DNA of 64,000 nt from Geodermatophilus bullaregiensis (GCF_016907675.1 NZ_JAFBCJ010000001.1:4836001-4900000); one strand, 5' to 3'. Positions 1-8,772 are shown, numbered from the stretch's first letter. Numbers and translations are program-made. The notes: generated by a model not told the origin, from the sequence alone.

Positions 1-187
1 CCAGGAGCCGGACCGTCTCGCGGGTGAGCCGGTTCTTCGAGTAGTCGAGGTACAGGTCGCCGGCGGCCACGGTGAGGTCGGTGCCGCGACCGGGGTCCTC
101 GGCGAACAGGTCCCGCAGGTGCCGCCCGCCCACCTCCCGGTGGTGCTCGGCCAGTGCCTGCCACTCCGCGCTGTCCCTGACGCCCAT
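1..187 (-). CDS. pgi: Glucose-6-phosphate isomerase, N-terminal part (cut by window edge)
   Basis: Phosphoglucose isomerase interconverts glucose-6-phosphate and fructose-6-phosphate in the cytosol. Only the first 62 codons lie in the window; the rest runs off the left edge. The visible protein starts [16 protein letters not shown] and contains [12 protein letters not shown] followed by [11 protein letters not shown]. This combination, including the YLDYSKN segment near residue 45, is characteristic of the Pgi N-terminus. The ATG is at 187-185. The gene reads leftwards, so its promoter should lie in 188-301, between it and the end of the pxp operon, where I see no clear motif. Identification is by recalled family motifs. 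Confidence 0.9.
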   Translation of the reverse strand, partial: MGVRDSAEWQALAEHHREVGGRHLRDLFAEDPGRGTDLTVAAGDLYLDYSKNRLTRETVRLL

Positions 188-301
188 GGACCCCTCCTGT
201 CTCCCGGCCGACGGATCGGCTGCCGACGTCCCCACCCTGCCCGGAGCCGGGCCCGGGGGCGAACCCGGACCGCGGCCCACCGCTGGGGCGGACCACGCGG
301 G

Positions 302-1144
302 TCAGCCGCGGAACCGCAGCAGCTGACCGGGGCGCAGCTGGGCGCAGCGGTCGACGTCGGCGTCGGCGACGTACCCGGCCACCGGGTAGCCGCCGGTGAC
401 GGGCGCGTCGGCGAGGAAGAGCACCGGCGCACCCGACGGCGGCACCTGCAGCGCGCCGCGGACCAGGCCCTCGCTCGGCAGCTCGTCGCGCACCCGGCGC
501 TCCAGCCGGGGCCCGTCCAGCCGCAGCCCGACCCGGTTGCTCTCGGCGGTGACGGTCCACGGCGAGGCCGCCAGGGCCTCGAGCGAGGCGGGCGTCAGCC
601 AGTCGGCGCGCGGACCGGGCAGCAGCCGCACGGTCACCGATCCGGACGGCGGGTCGGCCACCGGCGCGACGTCGACCCCGGGCAGCGGGGCTCCGGGGGA
701 GCCGACCGGCAGCACGTCCCCGGCCCGCAGCGGCGGCGGGCCGAGGCCGGACAGCACGTCGGTGGACCGGGAGCCGAGCACCGGGTCGACGGTGACCCCG
801 CCGCGGACGGCGAGGTACGTCCGCAGCCCGGCCGCCGGCGTGCCGAGGGCGAGCGTCGCGCCCGCCCGCAGCAGCCCCGGGGCGCAGTGCACGGTGCCGC
901 CGGGGCAGCGCGCCCCCGTGGTGACGACGACGAGGTCGGCCCCGGCCCGCACCGCCAGCCCGCCGAGCGTCACCTCGAGGACCGCCGCGTCGGGGGAGTT
1001 GCCCACCAGCCGGTTGGCCAGGGCCGCCGAGGCGCGGTCGGCCGCACCCGACCGGCCCACCCCGACCGCGGCCAGCCCGGGCCGGCCGCGGTCCTGCACC
1101 GTGGCGAGCGGCCCCGGCGCCCGCACGGTGAGGGTGCGGCCCAC
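302..1144 (-). CDS. pxpC: 5-oxoprolinase subunit C (biotin-dependent carboxylase-like, KipA family)
   Basis: The predicted product has 280 residues and is a subunit of the bacterial ATP-dependent 5-oxoprolinase PxpABC, which opens pyroglutamate to glutamate. The N-terminus VGRTLTVRAPGPLATVQDRG matches the family pattern of a short beta strand followed by PGPLTTVQD-x-GRPG. Later family-like segments include GSRSTDVLSGLG near residue 120 and SEGLVRGALQVPPSGAPV near 220. I chose the GTG at 1144 because it puts the conserved strand at the very N-terminus and sits 13 bp after the pxpB stop. It is the last gene of the operon transcribed leftwards from 3788. Confidence 0.9.
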   Translation of the reverse strand: MGRTLTVRAPGPLATVQDRGRPGLAAVGVGRSGAADRASAALANRLVGNSPDAAVLEVTLGGLAVRAGADLVVVTTGARCPGGTVHCAPGLLRAGATLALGTPAAGLRTYLAVRGGVTVDPVLGSRSTDVLSGLGPPPLRAGDVLPVGSPGAPLPGVDVAPVADPPSGSVTVRLLPGPRADWLTPASLEALAASPWTVTAESNRVGLRLDGPRLERRVRDELPSEGLVRGALQVPPSGAPVLFLADAPVTGGYPVAGYVADADVDRCAQLRPGQLLRFRG

Positions 1145-1157
1145 GGCACCGCCCGGC

Positions 1158-1760
1158 TCACCGGACGGCACGGAACCGCACCCGCACGCCCGGCCGCAGC
1201 AGCGCCGCCGGGTCGCGCGACAGGTCGAACACGGCGACGTCGGTGCGCCCGAGCAGCTGCCAGCCGCCGGGGGACTCCCGCGGGTAGACGCCGGTGAACC
1301 CGCCGGCCAGCCCCACCGCGCCGGCCGGGACGCGGGTGCGCGGGGTGGCCAGCCGCGGCACGTCCCAGGGGTCGCTCTCGGGCGTGCAGTAGCCGAAGCC
1401 CGGCGCGAACCCGCAGAAGGCCACCGTCCACTCCCGGCCGGTGTGCGCCGCGACCACGCCGTCGGGGTCGGTGCCCAGCAGCTCGGCCACGCCGGCCAGG
1501 TCGGCGCCGTCGTAGCGCACCGGCAGCTCCACCAGCTCGCCGGTGCCGCGCCGTCCGGGCCGCCACGGCAGCCGCTCGAGCGCGGCGGTGAGAGCACCCG
1601 GGTCGCCGTCGGCCACCACGAGCACGGTCCGCGCCGCCGGGACCACGTCGACGACCCCGGGCAGGGAGCGGTCCAGCAGGGCGGCGGTGAACCCGAGGAC
1701 GGCGTCGAGGTCGTCGAGCTCGACCAGCAGCGCCGTCGAGCCGCTCGGCAGGACCCGCAT
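1158..1760 (-). CDS. pxpB: 5-oxoprolinase subunit B (KipI / allophanate hydrolase subunit 1 family)
   Basis: The 200-residue product is the cyclophilin-like partner of PxpC. It starts [17 protein letters not shown], and the core carries the family signature around residues 115-150 (FCGFAPGFGYC, then PRLATPRTRVPAGAV and GGFTGVYPRESPGGWQLLG). Length and motif order fit single-domain PxpB/KipI proteins. The ATG shares its A with the pxpA TGA (TGATG), so translation is probably coupled. In Bacillus subtilis the homologue KipI also inhibits the sporulation kinase KinA; nothing here suggests that role. Confidence 0.92.
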   Translation of the reverse strand: MRVLPSGSTALLVELDDLDAVLGFTAALLDRSLPGVVDVVPAARTVLVVADGDPGALTAALERLPWRPGRRGTGELVELPVRYDGADLAGVAELLGTDPDGVVAAHTGREWTVAFCGFAPGFGYCTPESDPWDVPRLATPRTRVPAGAVGLAGGFTGVYPRESPGGWQLLGRTDVAVFDLSRDPAALLRPGVRVRFRAVR

Positions 1761-2509
1761 CAGACGAAGGAGGCCAGCGGCACCCCGGCCTCCGTCAGCG
1801 CCGCCCGCACCCGCCGGGCGATCGCCACCGCACCCGGGGTGTCGCCGTGCACGCAGATCGACTCCGGCGCCAGCACCAGCGGCCCGCCGTCGACGTCGGT
1901 GACCGGCTCGCCGGTGGCCATGGCGACGCAGCGGCGGGCGATCTCCTCGGCGTCGTGCAGGACCGCGCCGGGCAGCCGGCGGGACACCAGCGTGCCCTCC
2001 GGCGTGTACGCGCGGTCGGCGAACGCCTCGGCGACGACGCTCAGCCCCGCCTCCGCGGCCAGCCGGAGGAACGCCGAGCCGGGCAGGCCGAGCACCGGCA
2101 GCGCCCGGTCGTACTCGGCGACGGCGCGCACCACCGCCGCGGCCTGCTCCTCGTGGGTCACGATCGCGTTGTAGAGGGCGCCGTGCGGCTTGACGTAGCG
2201 GACCCCGGTGCCGGCCACGCGGGCGAAGGCCTCGAGCGCGCCGACCTGGTAGAGCACGTCCTGGGTGAGCGCGTCGGGCTCGACGTCGACGAACCGCCGG
2301 CCGAAGCCCGCGAGGTCCCGGTAGCCGACCTGCGCGCCGACCGCGACGCCGGCGGCGGCGGCCCGGTCGCACACGCGCCGCAGGATGACGGGGTCGCCGG
2401 CGTGGAAGCCGCAGGCGACGTTGGCGCTGGTCACCACGTCGAGCAGGGCGTCGTCGTCGCCGAGGGTCCACTGGCCGAAGCCCTCGCCGAGGTCGGAGTT
2501 GAGGTCCAT
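1760..2509 (-). CDS. pxpA: 5-oxoprolinase subunit A (LamB/YcsF family)
   Basis: PxpA is the YcsF-family subunit of 5-oxoprolinase. The 249-residue protein begins [19 protein letters not shown], followed by the diagnostic [13 protein letters not shown] near residue 30 and [12 protein letters not shown] near 105. This is full length for the family. An AGGAGG ribosome-binding site lies five bases before the ATG. The gene is the second of four: the transporter ends 10 bp upstream and pxpB overlaps its stop. Complete pxpA, B and C genes in order imply a working pyroglutamate salvage enzyme. Confidence 0.95.
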   Translation of the reverse strand: MDLNSDLGEGFGQWTLGDDDALLDVVTSANVACGFHAGDPVILRRVCDRAAAAGVAVGAQVGYRDLAGFGRRFVDVEPDALTQDVLYQVGALEAFARVAGTGVRYVKPHGALYNAIVTHEEQAAAVVRAVAEYDRALPVLGLPGSAFLRLAAEAGLSVVAEAFADRAYTPEGTLVSRRLPGAVLHDAEEIARRCVAMATGEPVTDVDGGPLVLAPESICVHGDTPGAVAIARRVRAALTEAGVPLASFV

Positions 2510-2519
2510 GCCGGCCTCC

Positions 2520-3788
2520 TCAGGAGAACAGCTCGATCACCGGGCGGACGGAGTTGACCGCCAGGTACAGGGTGAGCAGCCACGCCGTCCAGCCGACCAC
2601 GAGCAGCCAGCGCGGGTACCGGTACCCGTTCATCAGGTCGGCGCGGCGGGTGGCCACCCAGAGCAGCACCGCGATGCCGATCGGCAGCAGCAGCCCGTTG
2701 AACGCGCCGGCGAACACCAGCAGCGTGGTCGGAGCGGCCCCGATGAGCAGGAAGGCCAGCGTGGTGACGGCGATGAAGGCGACCACGAGGAGCGTGCGGG
2801 TGCGGTCGGCGGTGCGGGTCCGGGAGGTGACGAAGGAGATCGTGGTGTAGGACGCGCCGATGACGCTGGTGATCGCCGCGGCCCACAGCACGACGCCGAA
2901 GACCCGCAGCCCGACCTCGCCCGCCGCCGTCTGGAAGGCGGTGGCCGCCTGGTTCTCGGTGCCGAGGTCGGCGCCACCGGCCACCACGCCGAGGATGGCG
3001 AGGAAGAGGACGACCCGCATGATCCCGGTGATCACGATCCCGGTGATCGAGCCGCGGGTGATGTCGCGGACGTGCTCGCGACCGGTGACCCCGGAGTCGA
3101 GCAGCCGGTGGGCGCCGGCGTAGACGATGTAGCCGCCGATCGTGCCGCCGACCAGCGTGGTGATCGCCAGGAAGGAGACCTCCTCGGGGAGGACGACGTT
3201 CCGCAGCGCCCGTCCCACCGGCGGGCCGGAGGTGATCGCGATGTACGCGGTCAGCGTGATCATCAGCAGGCCGAGGACGACGACGATGCGGTCGACGGCC
3301 ACCCCGGCGCGCCTGCTCAGGAAGACCCCGATGGCGATGAGCGCGGAGACGGCCCCGCCGATCCTCGGGTCCAGCCCCATCATCGCGTCGGTGCCCAGGC
3401 CCGCGCCGGCGACGTTGCCGATGTTGAACACCAGCCCGCCGGCCAGCAGGAAGGCGGCCATGACCCAGCCCAGCCCGGGGAGGACGAGGTTGCCCAGCTC
3501 CTGGGCGCGCCGACCGCTCACCCCGATCACCCGCCACACGTTCAACTGCAGCGCGATGTCGATGACGATCGAGACGGCGATCGCGAAGGCGAACGCCGCG
3601 CCCAGCTGGACGGTGAACGTCGTCGTCTGGGTGATGAAGCCCGGGCCGATGGCCGAGGTGGCCATGAGGAACATGGCCCCGAGCAGTGTCGACCGGGTCC
3701 CGGCCGACATGCGGCCGCCGGCGGGCGCCCCGGTCGGGGACGTGCCGGCGGGGGTGGTCTGGGCGCGGTCGGCCGGAGGGTGCGACAT
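2520..3788 (-). CDS. NRAMP-fold transporter of the YcsG type, probable 5-oxoproline-linked carrier
   Basis: The product has 422 residues and about eleven membrane segments after a proline-rich cytoplasmic tail of roughly 30 residues. It belongs to the NRAMP fold, but the metal-binding signatures are missing. The TM1 DPGN motif reads GPGF ([14 protein letters not shown]), and the TM6 position of the metal-binding Met reads [18 protein letters not shown]. That GGY-x-x-x-AG-x-HRLLD pattern is what I recall for YcsG-type proteins encoded next to ycsF/kipI in Bacillus. As first gene of the pxp operon it most likely carries pyroglutamate or a related organic acid rather than Mn or Fe. Family and operon are clear; the substrate is inference. 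Confidence 0.82.
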   Translation of the reverse strand: MSHPPADRAQTTPAGTSPTGAPAGGRMSAGTRSTLLGAMFLMATSAIGPGFITQTTTFTVQLGAAFAFAIAVSIVIDIALQLNVWRVIGVSGRRAQELGNLVLPGLGWVMAAFLLAGGLVFNIGNVAGAGLGTDAMMGLDPRIGGAVSALIAIGVFLSRRAGVAVDRIVVVLGLLMITLTAYIAITSGPPVGRALRNVVLPEEVSFLAITTLVGGTIGGYIVYAGAHRLLDSGVTGREHVRDITRGSITGIVITGIMRVVLFLAILGVVAGGADLGTENQAATAFQTAAGEVGLRVFGVVLWAAAITSVIGASYTTISFVTSRTRTADRTRTLLVVAFIAVTTLAFLLIGAAPTTLLVFAGAFNGLLLPIGIAVLLWVATRRADLMNGYRYPRWLLVVGWTAWLLTLYLAVNSVRPVIELFS

Positions 3789-3972
3789 CGGTGCTCCCGG
3801 GCTCTCGACCGGCTGCGCGCGGACCGGCGTCCCGGGCGGCGGGACGGCTCGCGGCGCGGTCGACGGCGTGGCGGTGCCTGCTCGCCGCCGTCCGGGACGC
3901 TAGCCAGGCCGCCGGCCGGCGGCAACGCGAGCCGGACGGATGTGTTCCGGCTCCGCTCGGGGGAGCGCCGGC

Positions 3973-5448
3973 TCAGCGCGGGCGGGGTGCCGCCTCCGCC
4001 GTCCGGCCCAGCCGTGAGTGCCGGTAGCCGTAGGCGGCGTAGACGACCAGACCGATCGCCAGCCAGGCGAGGAAGCGCAGCCAGGTCTCGATGCTGAGGT
4101 TGAGCATCAGGTAGAGGCAGGCCAGCGCCGAGAGCACCGGCACCACGGGGGAGAACGGCACCCGGAACGGCCGGGGCATGTCCGGGCGGGTGCGGCGCAG
4201 TGCGACGACGGCGACCGAGACGAGCAGGAACGCGAAGAGCGTGCCGATGCTGACCAGGTCGGCCAACGCCCCCAGCGGCACGAAGGTCGCCATGACCAGC
4301 ACCAGGACGGAGAAGAGCAGCGTGACCCGCGCCGGCGTGCCGGTCCGCGGGCTGACCTGCGCCACCGACTGCGGCAGCAGGCCGTCGCGGCCCATCGCGA
4401 AGCCGATCCGGCCGACGGTGATCAGGTCGACCAGGATCACCGAGGTCAGCCCGGCGACCGCGGCCAGCGAGATCAGCGCGGACGCCCAGCCGAGGCCCAC
4501 CTGGTCGAAGGCGTCGGCGATCGGCGCGCCGGGGTCGATCCGGTCGTAGGGGACCATCCCGACCACGACCAGCGAGACGCCGATGTAGAGGGCGGTGGCC
4601 AGCGCGAGGGTGCCGAACAGGCCCAGGGGGAGGTCGCGGCCGGGGCGGCGGGTCTCCTCCCCGAGGTTCGCGACCGCCTCGAAGCCGGTGTAGGAGAAGA
4701 AGACGACGGCCGCGGCGGTGAGCACCCCGCCGACGCCGAAGACGACCGGGTCGATGCCGGCGATCGCCTGGATCAGCGGCTGGGCCAGCCCGCCCTCGCC
4801 CTCGGCCGGCCGGCCCGGCGGGACGAACGGGGTGAGGTTGGCGCCGCGGACGAACCAGGCGCCGGCCACGACCACGAACACGCAGACGGCGACCTTGACC
4901 ACCACGAGCAGGGCGGTGACGCGGGCGGACTCCCGGATGCCGAGCACCGCGACGGCGGTCAGCGCCACCACGACGAGCGCCGCGCCGACGTTGACCGGCG
5001 CCTCCTCGCCGAACAGCGAGGGCGGCAGGTCCAGCAGGTTGCCGACGTAGCCCGACCAGCCGCGGGCCACCACCGCGGCGCCCAGCGCGAACTCCAGGAA
5101 CAGGTCCCAGCCGATCACCCACGCGACCACCTCGCCGGCCGTGGCGTAGGCGTAGGAGTAGGCGCTGCCGGCGGTCGGCGCGGAGGAGGCCAGCTCGGCG
5201 TAGCAGAGCGCGGCGAGCAGGGCGACGACGCCGGCGACGGCGAAGGAGACCACGACCGCCGGGCCCGCGGTGTCCCGGGCGGCGACGCCGGTGAGGGTGA
5301 AGATGCCGGTGCCGATCACCACGCCGATGCCGAAGCCGACGAGGTGCCGTGCCGACAACCGCTGGCGGAGGTGGCCCACCTCCTCGGTCGCCGTCCCGTC
5401 ACTGGAGTCCCCGAGGCGCTCGACCGGCTTGGTCCGGAACAGGTGCAC
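3973..5448 (-). CDS. APC superfamily cationic amino acid permease (CAT/YfnA type)
   Basis: The 491-residue membrane protein has about 12 helices. The N-terminal RLSARHLVGFGIGVVIGTGI contains the APC helix-1 unwound GxGIGTGI element. Other family features are a Glu- and Ala-rich helix 2-3 region (LCYAELASSAPTAGSAYSYA) and VVFFSYTGFEAVANLGEE in helix 6, typical of the CAT subfamily that imports amino acids by proton coupling. The GTG at 5448 begins a short cytoplasmic tail and was preferred because an upstream ATG at 5456 is out of frame. The gene is monocistronic. The 184 bp between its stop and the NRAMP-like gene should hold the promoter of the pxp operon. Substrate is not predictable here. 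Confidence 0.87.
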   Translation of the reverse strand: MHLFRTKPVERLGDSSDGTATEEVGHLRQRLSARHLVGFGIGVVIGTGIFTLTGVAARDTAGPAVVVSFAVAGVVALLAALCYAELASSAPTAGSAYSYAYATAGEVVAWVIGWDLFLEFALGAAVVARGWSGYVGNLLDLPPSLFGEEAPVNVGAALVVVALTAVAVLGIRESARVTALLVVVKVAVCVFVVVAGAWFVRGANLTPFVPPGRPAEGEGGLAQPLIQAIAGIDPVVFGVGGVLTAAAVVFFSYTGFEAVANLGEETRRPGRDLPLGLFGTLALATALYIGVSLVVVGMVPYDRIDPGAPIADAFDQVGLGWASALISLAAVAGLTSVILVDLITVGRIGFAMGRDGLLPQSVAQVSPRTGTPARVTLLFSVLVLVMATFVPLGALADLVSIGTLFAFLLVSVAVVALRRTRPDMPRPFRVPFSPVVPVLSALACLYLMLNLSIETWLRFLAWLAIGLVVYAAYGYRHSRLGRTAEAAPRPR

Positions 5449-5597
5449 CCGCCCATGTTGGGTGCCCCTGTCCGGACCCGCCCGGCGGACGACGCGGGTC
5501 ACACCGCGGACGGGAGCCTCACCGGCCGCGCGCGACGGGACCCCCGCGTACGATGGGCAGGTACCCGGGGCGTGTCCCGGGTCGGCGTCATAAAGCG

Positions 5598-5643
5598 GCG
5601 CGCCTCGCAGGACCTCCCCCTCGGGGTGTCCTGCCGCGGGCGC
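5598..5643 (+). promoter_or_regulatory. Leader hairpin upstream of the GAF-ANTAR gene
   Basis: The stem GCAGGAC (5607-5613) pairs with GTCCTGC (5628-5634). An inner CCC/GGG helix closes a four-base loop, and an outer GGCGC/GCGCC pair lies at 5598-5602 and 5639-5643. It ends about 30 bases before the GTG of the ANTAR gene. ANTAR proteins act on RNA hairpins in leaders, so autoregulation is possible. There is no T-tract and no visible second hexaloop hairpin, so it could equally be a simple leader structure. Confidence 0.4.
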
Positions 5644-5673
5644 CGACGTGCTCCCGCCTGATCCTGGAGCGAC

Positions 5674-6402
5674 GTGAGCGAGCACGAAGGACCGACGCCG
5701 GACCTGCGGCTGCAGGTGCTCGAGCGCCTCGTCGGTCTGGTCCTCCCCGAGCCCGACCTGTCGTCCGTGCTGCAGACGACCGCGGAGCTCACCGCGGAGA
5801 TCGTGCCCGAGCACACCGACGTGTCCGTGACGGTGCTCACCGACCGCCGTCCGGCGACCGTGGCCAGCACGGGTCCGCTGTCGCGCCTCCTCGACGAGCA
5901 CCAGTACGCGCACGACGAGGGGCCGTGTCTGGTGGCGGCGCGCGACGCCGAGGAGGTCGAGGTCACCGACCTGCGCACCGACGGGCGCTGGCCGGCGTAC
6001 CGGGCGTCCGCGGTGGACGTCGGGTCCCTGAGTTCGCTGTCGGTACCGCTCGTCCTCCCGTCGGACGGCGGCGGCGCGGCGCTCAACGTCTACGCCCGCG
6101 AGGCGGGTGCCTTCGACGCCGGCAGTCGCGCGAGCGTGCGCTGGATGGCCACCACCGCGGGCGCGGCGGTGGCCACCGCGCGGGCGCTCGACGAGGCCCG
6201 CCGGGTGGCCGCCGAGCTGGAGGCCGCCATGGCCTCCCGGGCGGTCATCGAGCAGGCGAAGGGCATCCTGATCGAGCGGCACCGGCTCACTCCCGAGCAG
6301 GCCTTCGCCCGGCTGGCCGAGGTCTCGATGCACACCAACCGCAAGGTCCGCGACATCGCCGCCGACCTGGTGCGAACCGGCGAGTTGCCGGGTAGGCGCT
6401 AG
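5674..6402 (+). CDS. GAF-ANTAR transcription antitermination regulator
   Basis: The 242-residue protein has an N-terminal GAF sensor domain (about residues 20-165, with DEGPCLVAARDAEEVEVTDL) and a C-terminal ANTAR RNA-binding domain (about 175-235). The ANTAR part shows the typical SRAVIEQAKGILIERH helix followed by TPEQAFARLAEVSMHTNRKV and DIAADL. ANTAR domains bind paired hairpins in nascent mRNA to prevent termination. The GTG start follows a GGAG ribosome-binding site at 5666-5669. The gene stands alone and converges on pdxY. A second GAF-ANTAR gene of the same length lies at 25997-26725. The signal sensed by the GAF domain cannot be read from sequence. Confidence 0.93.
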   Translation: MSEHEGPTPDLRLQVLERLVGLVLPEPDLSSVLQTTAELTAEIVPEHTDVSVTVLTDRRPATVASTGPLSRLLDEHQYAHDEGPCLVAARDAEEVEVTDLRTDGRWPAYRASAVDVGSLSSLSVPLVLPSDGGGAALNVYAREAGAFDAGSRASVRWMATTAGAAVATARALDEARRVAAELEAAMASRAVIEQAKGILIERHRLTPEQAFARLAEVSMHTNRKVRDIAADLVRTGELPGRR

Positions 6403-6452
6403 GCGGCCCGCCGGCCGGCGTCCCCTGCGGCGCCGGCAACCGATGCAGGGGC

Positions 6453-6513
6453 CCGGACCGCCGGCGGTCCGGTCAACCCCAGGCCCGGTGGTCGAGCACA
6501 CGGCCACCGGGCC
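6453..6513. terminator. Double-hairpin bidirectional terminator
   Basis: Two perfect dyads lie between the convergent ANTAR gene and pdxY. CCGGACCGCC (6453-6462) abuts GGCGGTCCGG (6463-6472). GGCCCGGTGG (6482-6491) pairs with CCACCGGGCC (6504-6513) across a 12-base loop. There is no U-tract, as is common for actinobacterial terminators. Confidence 0.6.
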
Positions 6514-6553
6514 GCCCTCGGGGCCGGGGAGGCCGGGACACCGGCCCCGCCAG

Positions 6554-7414
6554 TCAGACCTCCTCGACGGGGAACGTGCGCGACGGCGACACGAACTCCT
6601 CCTGCGCGGCCACCAGCAGGACCTCCCGCGACCCGGCCTCCTCGGTGCGCCGCAGCAGCCCCCAGACGCTCGCGGCGGCCCGGCCCAGCGCCTCGCCGGC
6701 CGAGCGGGTCTCCAGCCAGTGCGCCAGGAACAGCGCCGCGATGGCGTCACCGGCGCCGTTGACCGCCACCGACAGCCGTGGCGTGCGCACCCGGAAGTGC
6801 CGGCCGCCCTCGGAGGCGAGCAGGTCGACGGCGTCGTCGGGGGTGTCCTCGGCGACCAGCGACGTCGTCAGCACGACCCGGGGGCCCAGCCCCTGCACCG
6901 CCGCGACGGCGCCCTTCACCTCGTCGAGCGACCGCGTCGTCGTCTGCGCCAGCAGGTCGAGCTCGTAGTGGTTGGGGGTGACCAGGTCGGCGGCGGGGAC
7001 GGCGACCTCCCGCATGAGCTCCTCGATGCCGGGCCGGACGAAGACGCCGCGGCCGACGTCGCCGATGACCGGGTCGCAGCAGTAGACGGCGTCGGGGTTG
7101 GCCGCCCGCACCCGGCCCACGGTGCCGACGACGGCGTGGCCGATGTCGGCCGACCCGAGGTACCCGGACAGGACGGCGTCGGCGGTGCCGAGCACGCCCC
7201 GGTCGGCGATGCCGTCGACGACCTCCTCCACCGCCTGCCCGTCGAAGACCCGCCCGGTCCACGCGCCGTAGCCGGTGTGGTTGGAGAACTGGACGGTGTG
7301 CACCGGCCAGACCTCGACGCCGAGGCGCTGCAGCGGGAAGACCGCCGAGGAGTTCCCCACGTGCCCGTAGGCGACGTGCGACTGGATGGAGAGGACGTTC
7401 ACCACGGCCGTCAC
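6554..7414 (-). CDS. pdxY: Pyridoxal kinase
   Basis: Pyridoxal kinase phosphorylates pyridoxal in vitamin B6 salvage. The 286-residue protein opens [20 protein letters not shown], close to the E. coli PdxY start (NILAIQSHVVYGHAGN). It contains [18 protein letters not shown] near residue 40, the substrate pocket [22 protein letters not shown], and the phosphate-binding [12 protein letters not shown] with the catalytic Asp near residue 220. I chose the GTG at 7414 because it overlaps, as GTGA, the stop codon of the decayed gene upstream. A GTG at 7405 is an alternative. It appears to have been the third gene of a rhodopsin-blh-pdxY transcript. Confidence 0.93.
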   Translation of the reverse strand: MTAVVNVLSIQSHVAYGHVGNSSAVFPLQRLGVEVWPVHTVQFSNHTGYGAWTGRVFDGQAVEEVVDGIADRGVLGTADAVLSGYLGSADIGHAVVGTVGRVRAANPDAVYCCDPVIGDVGRGVFVRPGIEELMREVAVPAADLVTPNHYELDLLAQTTTRSLDEVKGAVAAVQGLGPRVVLTTSLVAEDTPDDAVDLLASEGGRHFRVRTPRLSVAVNGAGDAIAALFLAHWLETRSAGEALGRAAASVWGLLRRTEEAGSREVLLVAAQEEFVSPSRTFPVEEV

Positions 7415-7759
7415 CGTGCCACGAGACCCGGCGGCACCGCGCGAGGGGCGCGGTCGGGCCAGGCGACGACGAGGACGTGCGGCAGCGTGGGCGCGGCCAG
7501 CAGCGGCAGGGCGGTGGCGAGCAGGTCGCGCTCCCCGTCCGGGCGGGGACCAGGCGGTCGACGGCGCCGTGCGGCAGGCCGGCCGGCGGCCAGCGGCAGC
7601 CAGGCCGGCCGGCCGGCCCCAGCCGCCGGGCACCAGCACCTCGACGGCGACCACCGCGCCCGCGGCGGTGAGGGAGACGGCCGTGGCCGCACGGGCCGGG
7701 ACGGCCACCCGCGGGTCGCTCGCGGGCACCCCTCCCCGGTGGCGGAGCGGCAGGCGCAC
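7411..7759 (-). pseudogene. blh: Remnant of blh (Brp/Blh beta-carotene 15,15'-dioxygenase), internally deleted and frameshifted
   Basis: Brp/Blh proteins cleave beta-carotene to retinal and are usually encoded beside microbial rhodopsins. Here about 115 codons remain of a family usually near 300. The order of surviving pieces is correct but the frame changes. One frame gives the start VRLPLRHRGG and a hydrophobic segment ending EVLVPGGW. The next piece, in another frame, reads AGLPHGAVDRLVP, the conserved GLPHGAxD element. A third stretch reads LLATALPLLAAPTLPHVLVV, like the family C-terminus. The GTG lies two bases after the rhodopsin stop, and the terminal TGA overlaps the pdxY start, so both original junctions survive. 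Frame changes sit in GGCC repeats, so some could be sequencing errors, but the missing middle cannot. Confidence 0.7.
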
Positions 7760-7761
7760 GG

Positions 7762-8772
7762 TCAGCCCGGGTCGGGCGCCTGCCGGGTCGCGCCGTGCGC
7801 GCCGTCGTGCCCGGGCTCGTCGTGGTGGTGGTCGCGCCCGTGGTGGTCGTGCCCGTGGTGGTCGTGCCCGCCGCGCAGGGTGGCCGCGGCCGAGGAGGAC
7901 ACCCGGTCCAGTTCCGGCAGCACGCCGTCGCTCTCGTGCACGTTGCTCACCCAGACCGGCTCGGGGTGGGTGTCGACGCCGGCGCGCACGTCCTCGGCGG
8001 TCCGCAGGACGGCGACCTTGTGCACGAGCAGCCCGAAGCCGACCTTGGCGATGACGTCGGCGGTCGAGTACGCCACCTGCACCGTGGCGGACCAGGCGGG
8101 GGTGACGTCGACGAACACGGGGATCGCGTACACCAGCGGGTACACGCCGAAGCTGCTCAGCAGCACGATCGTGGCGTTGCGCAGGCTGACCGCCGCCTCG
8201 CGGCCCATGTGCGGCAGGGAGGCGCGCACCGCCCCGATCAGCGCCACGCAGAGGTAGGCGAAGAACGCCGTGCTGACCAGGCCCCAGACGACCAGTGCGG
8301 TCCGGTCCCGGCCGTCGGCGACCACCTGGGCGCCGAGGTAGCCGGTGAGGATCATCAGGAAGGCCGCGGCCATGGCGCTGGCCCGCAGGTTCCGCGCCCG
8401 CGACCCGGCCAGGGAGCACACCGCGAGCAGCTCCACGGTCAGCAGCGGGACGGTGACCGCCCAGTCGGGATAGCGGGTGGAGCCGGTGAACCGGGCCTCG
8501 GCGTTGGGCCGGTAGAGGCCGTCCTGCAGGTCGAAGCCGGTGTCCCACTTGAGGAAGAGCACGAGGTAGGACACGGTCGCGACCGCGGCGAGGCAGAGCC
8601 CGGCGTACACGGCCGGCCGGTAGCGGCGGCCGACCTCCTCCCTGCTCGCCCAGGAGTACAGGAAGTAGGCCAGCAGGCTGAAGCCGGCGGCCATGAGCGC
8701 GAAGTGCACCAGGTCGTAGAGGCCCAGCGACATGGTCTGCAGCTCGGGTGTCGGGGTGTCGACGACGTCCAC
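7762..8772 (-). CDS. Proton-pump-type microbial rhodopsin with His-rich C-terminal tail
   Basis: The protein is a seven-helix retinal protein of 336 residues. Helix C reads STRYPDWAVTVPLLTVELL, giving counterion Asp103, Thr107 and proton-donor Glu114 (a DTE motif, as in proteorhodopsin and xanthorhodopsin), with Arg100 at the bacteriorhodopsin Arg82 position. Helix G reads STADVIAKVGFG with Asp239 and Schiff-base Lys243. These residues fit an outward light-driven proton pump. The start chosen is GTG 8772, preceded by GGAGG at 8781-8777; ATG 8733 would shorten it by 13 residues. After helix G come about 85 extra residues, ending in a tail (about 302-325) built of HDHH-type repeats. Retinal supply is doubtful because the adjacent blh is destroyed. 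Confidence 0.95.
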   Translation of the reverse strand: MDVVDTPTPELQTMSLGLYDLVHFALMAAGFSLLAYFLYSWASREEVGRRYRPAVYAGLCLAAVATVSYLVLFLKWDTGFDLQDGLYRPNAEARFTGSTRYPDWAVTVPLLTVELLAVCSLAGSRARNLRASAMAAAFLMILTGYLGAQVVADGRDRTALVVWGLVSTAFFAYLCVALIGAVRASLPHMGREAAVSLRNATIVLLSSFGVYPLVYAIPVFVDVTPAWSATVQVAYSTADVIAKVGFGLLVHKVAVLRTAEDVRAGVDTHPEPVWVSNVHESDGVLPELDRVSSSAAATLRGGHDHHGHDHHGRDHHHDEPGHDGAHGATRQAPDPG

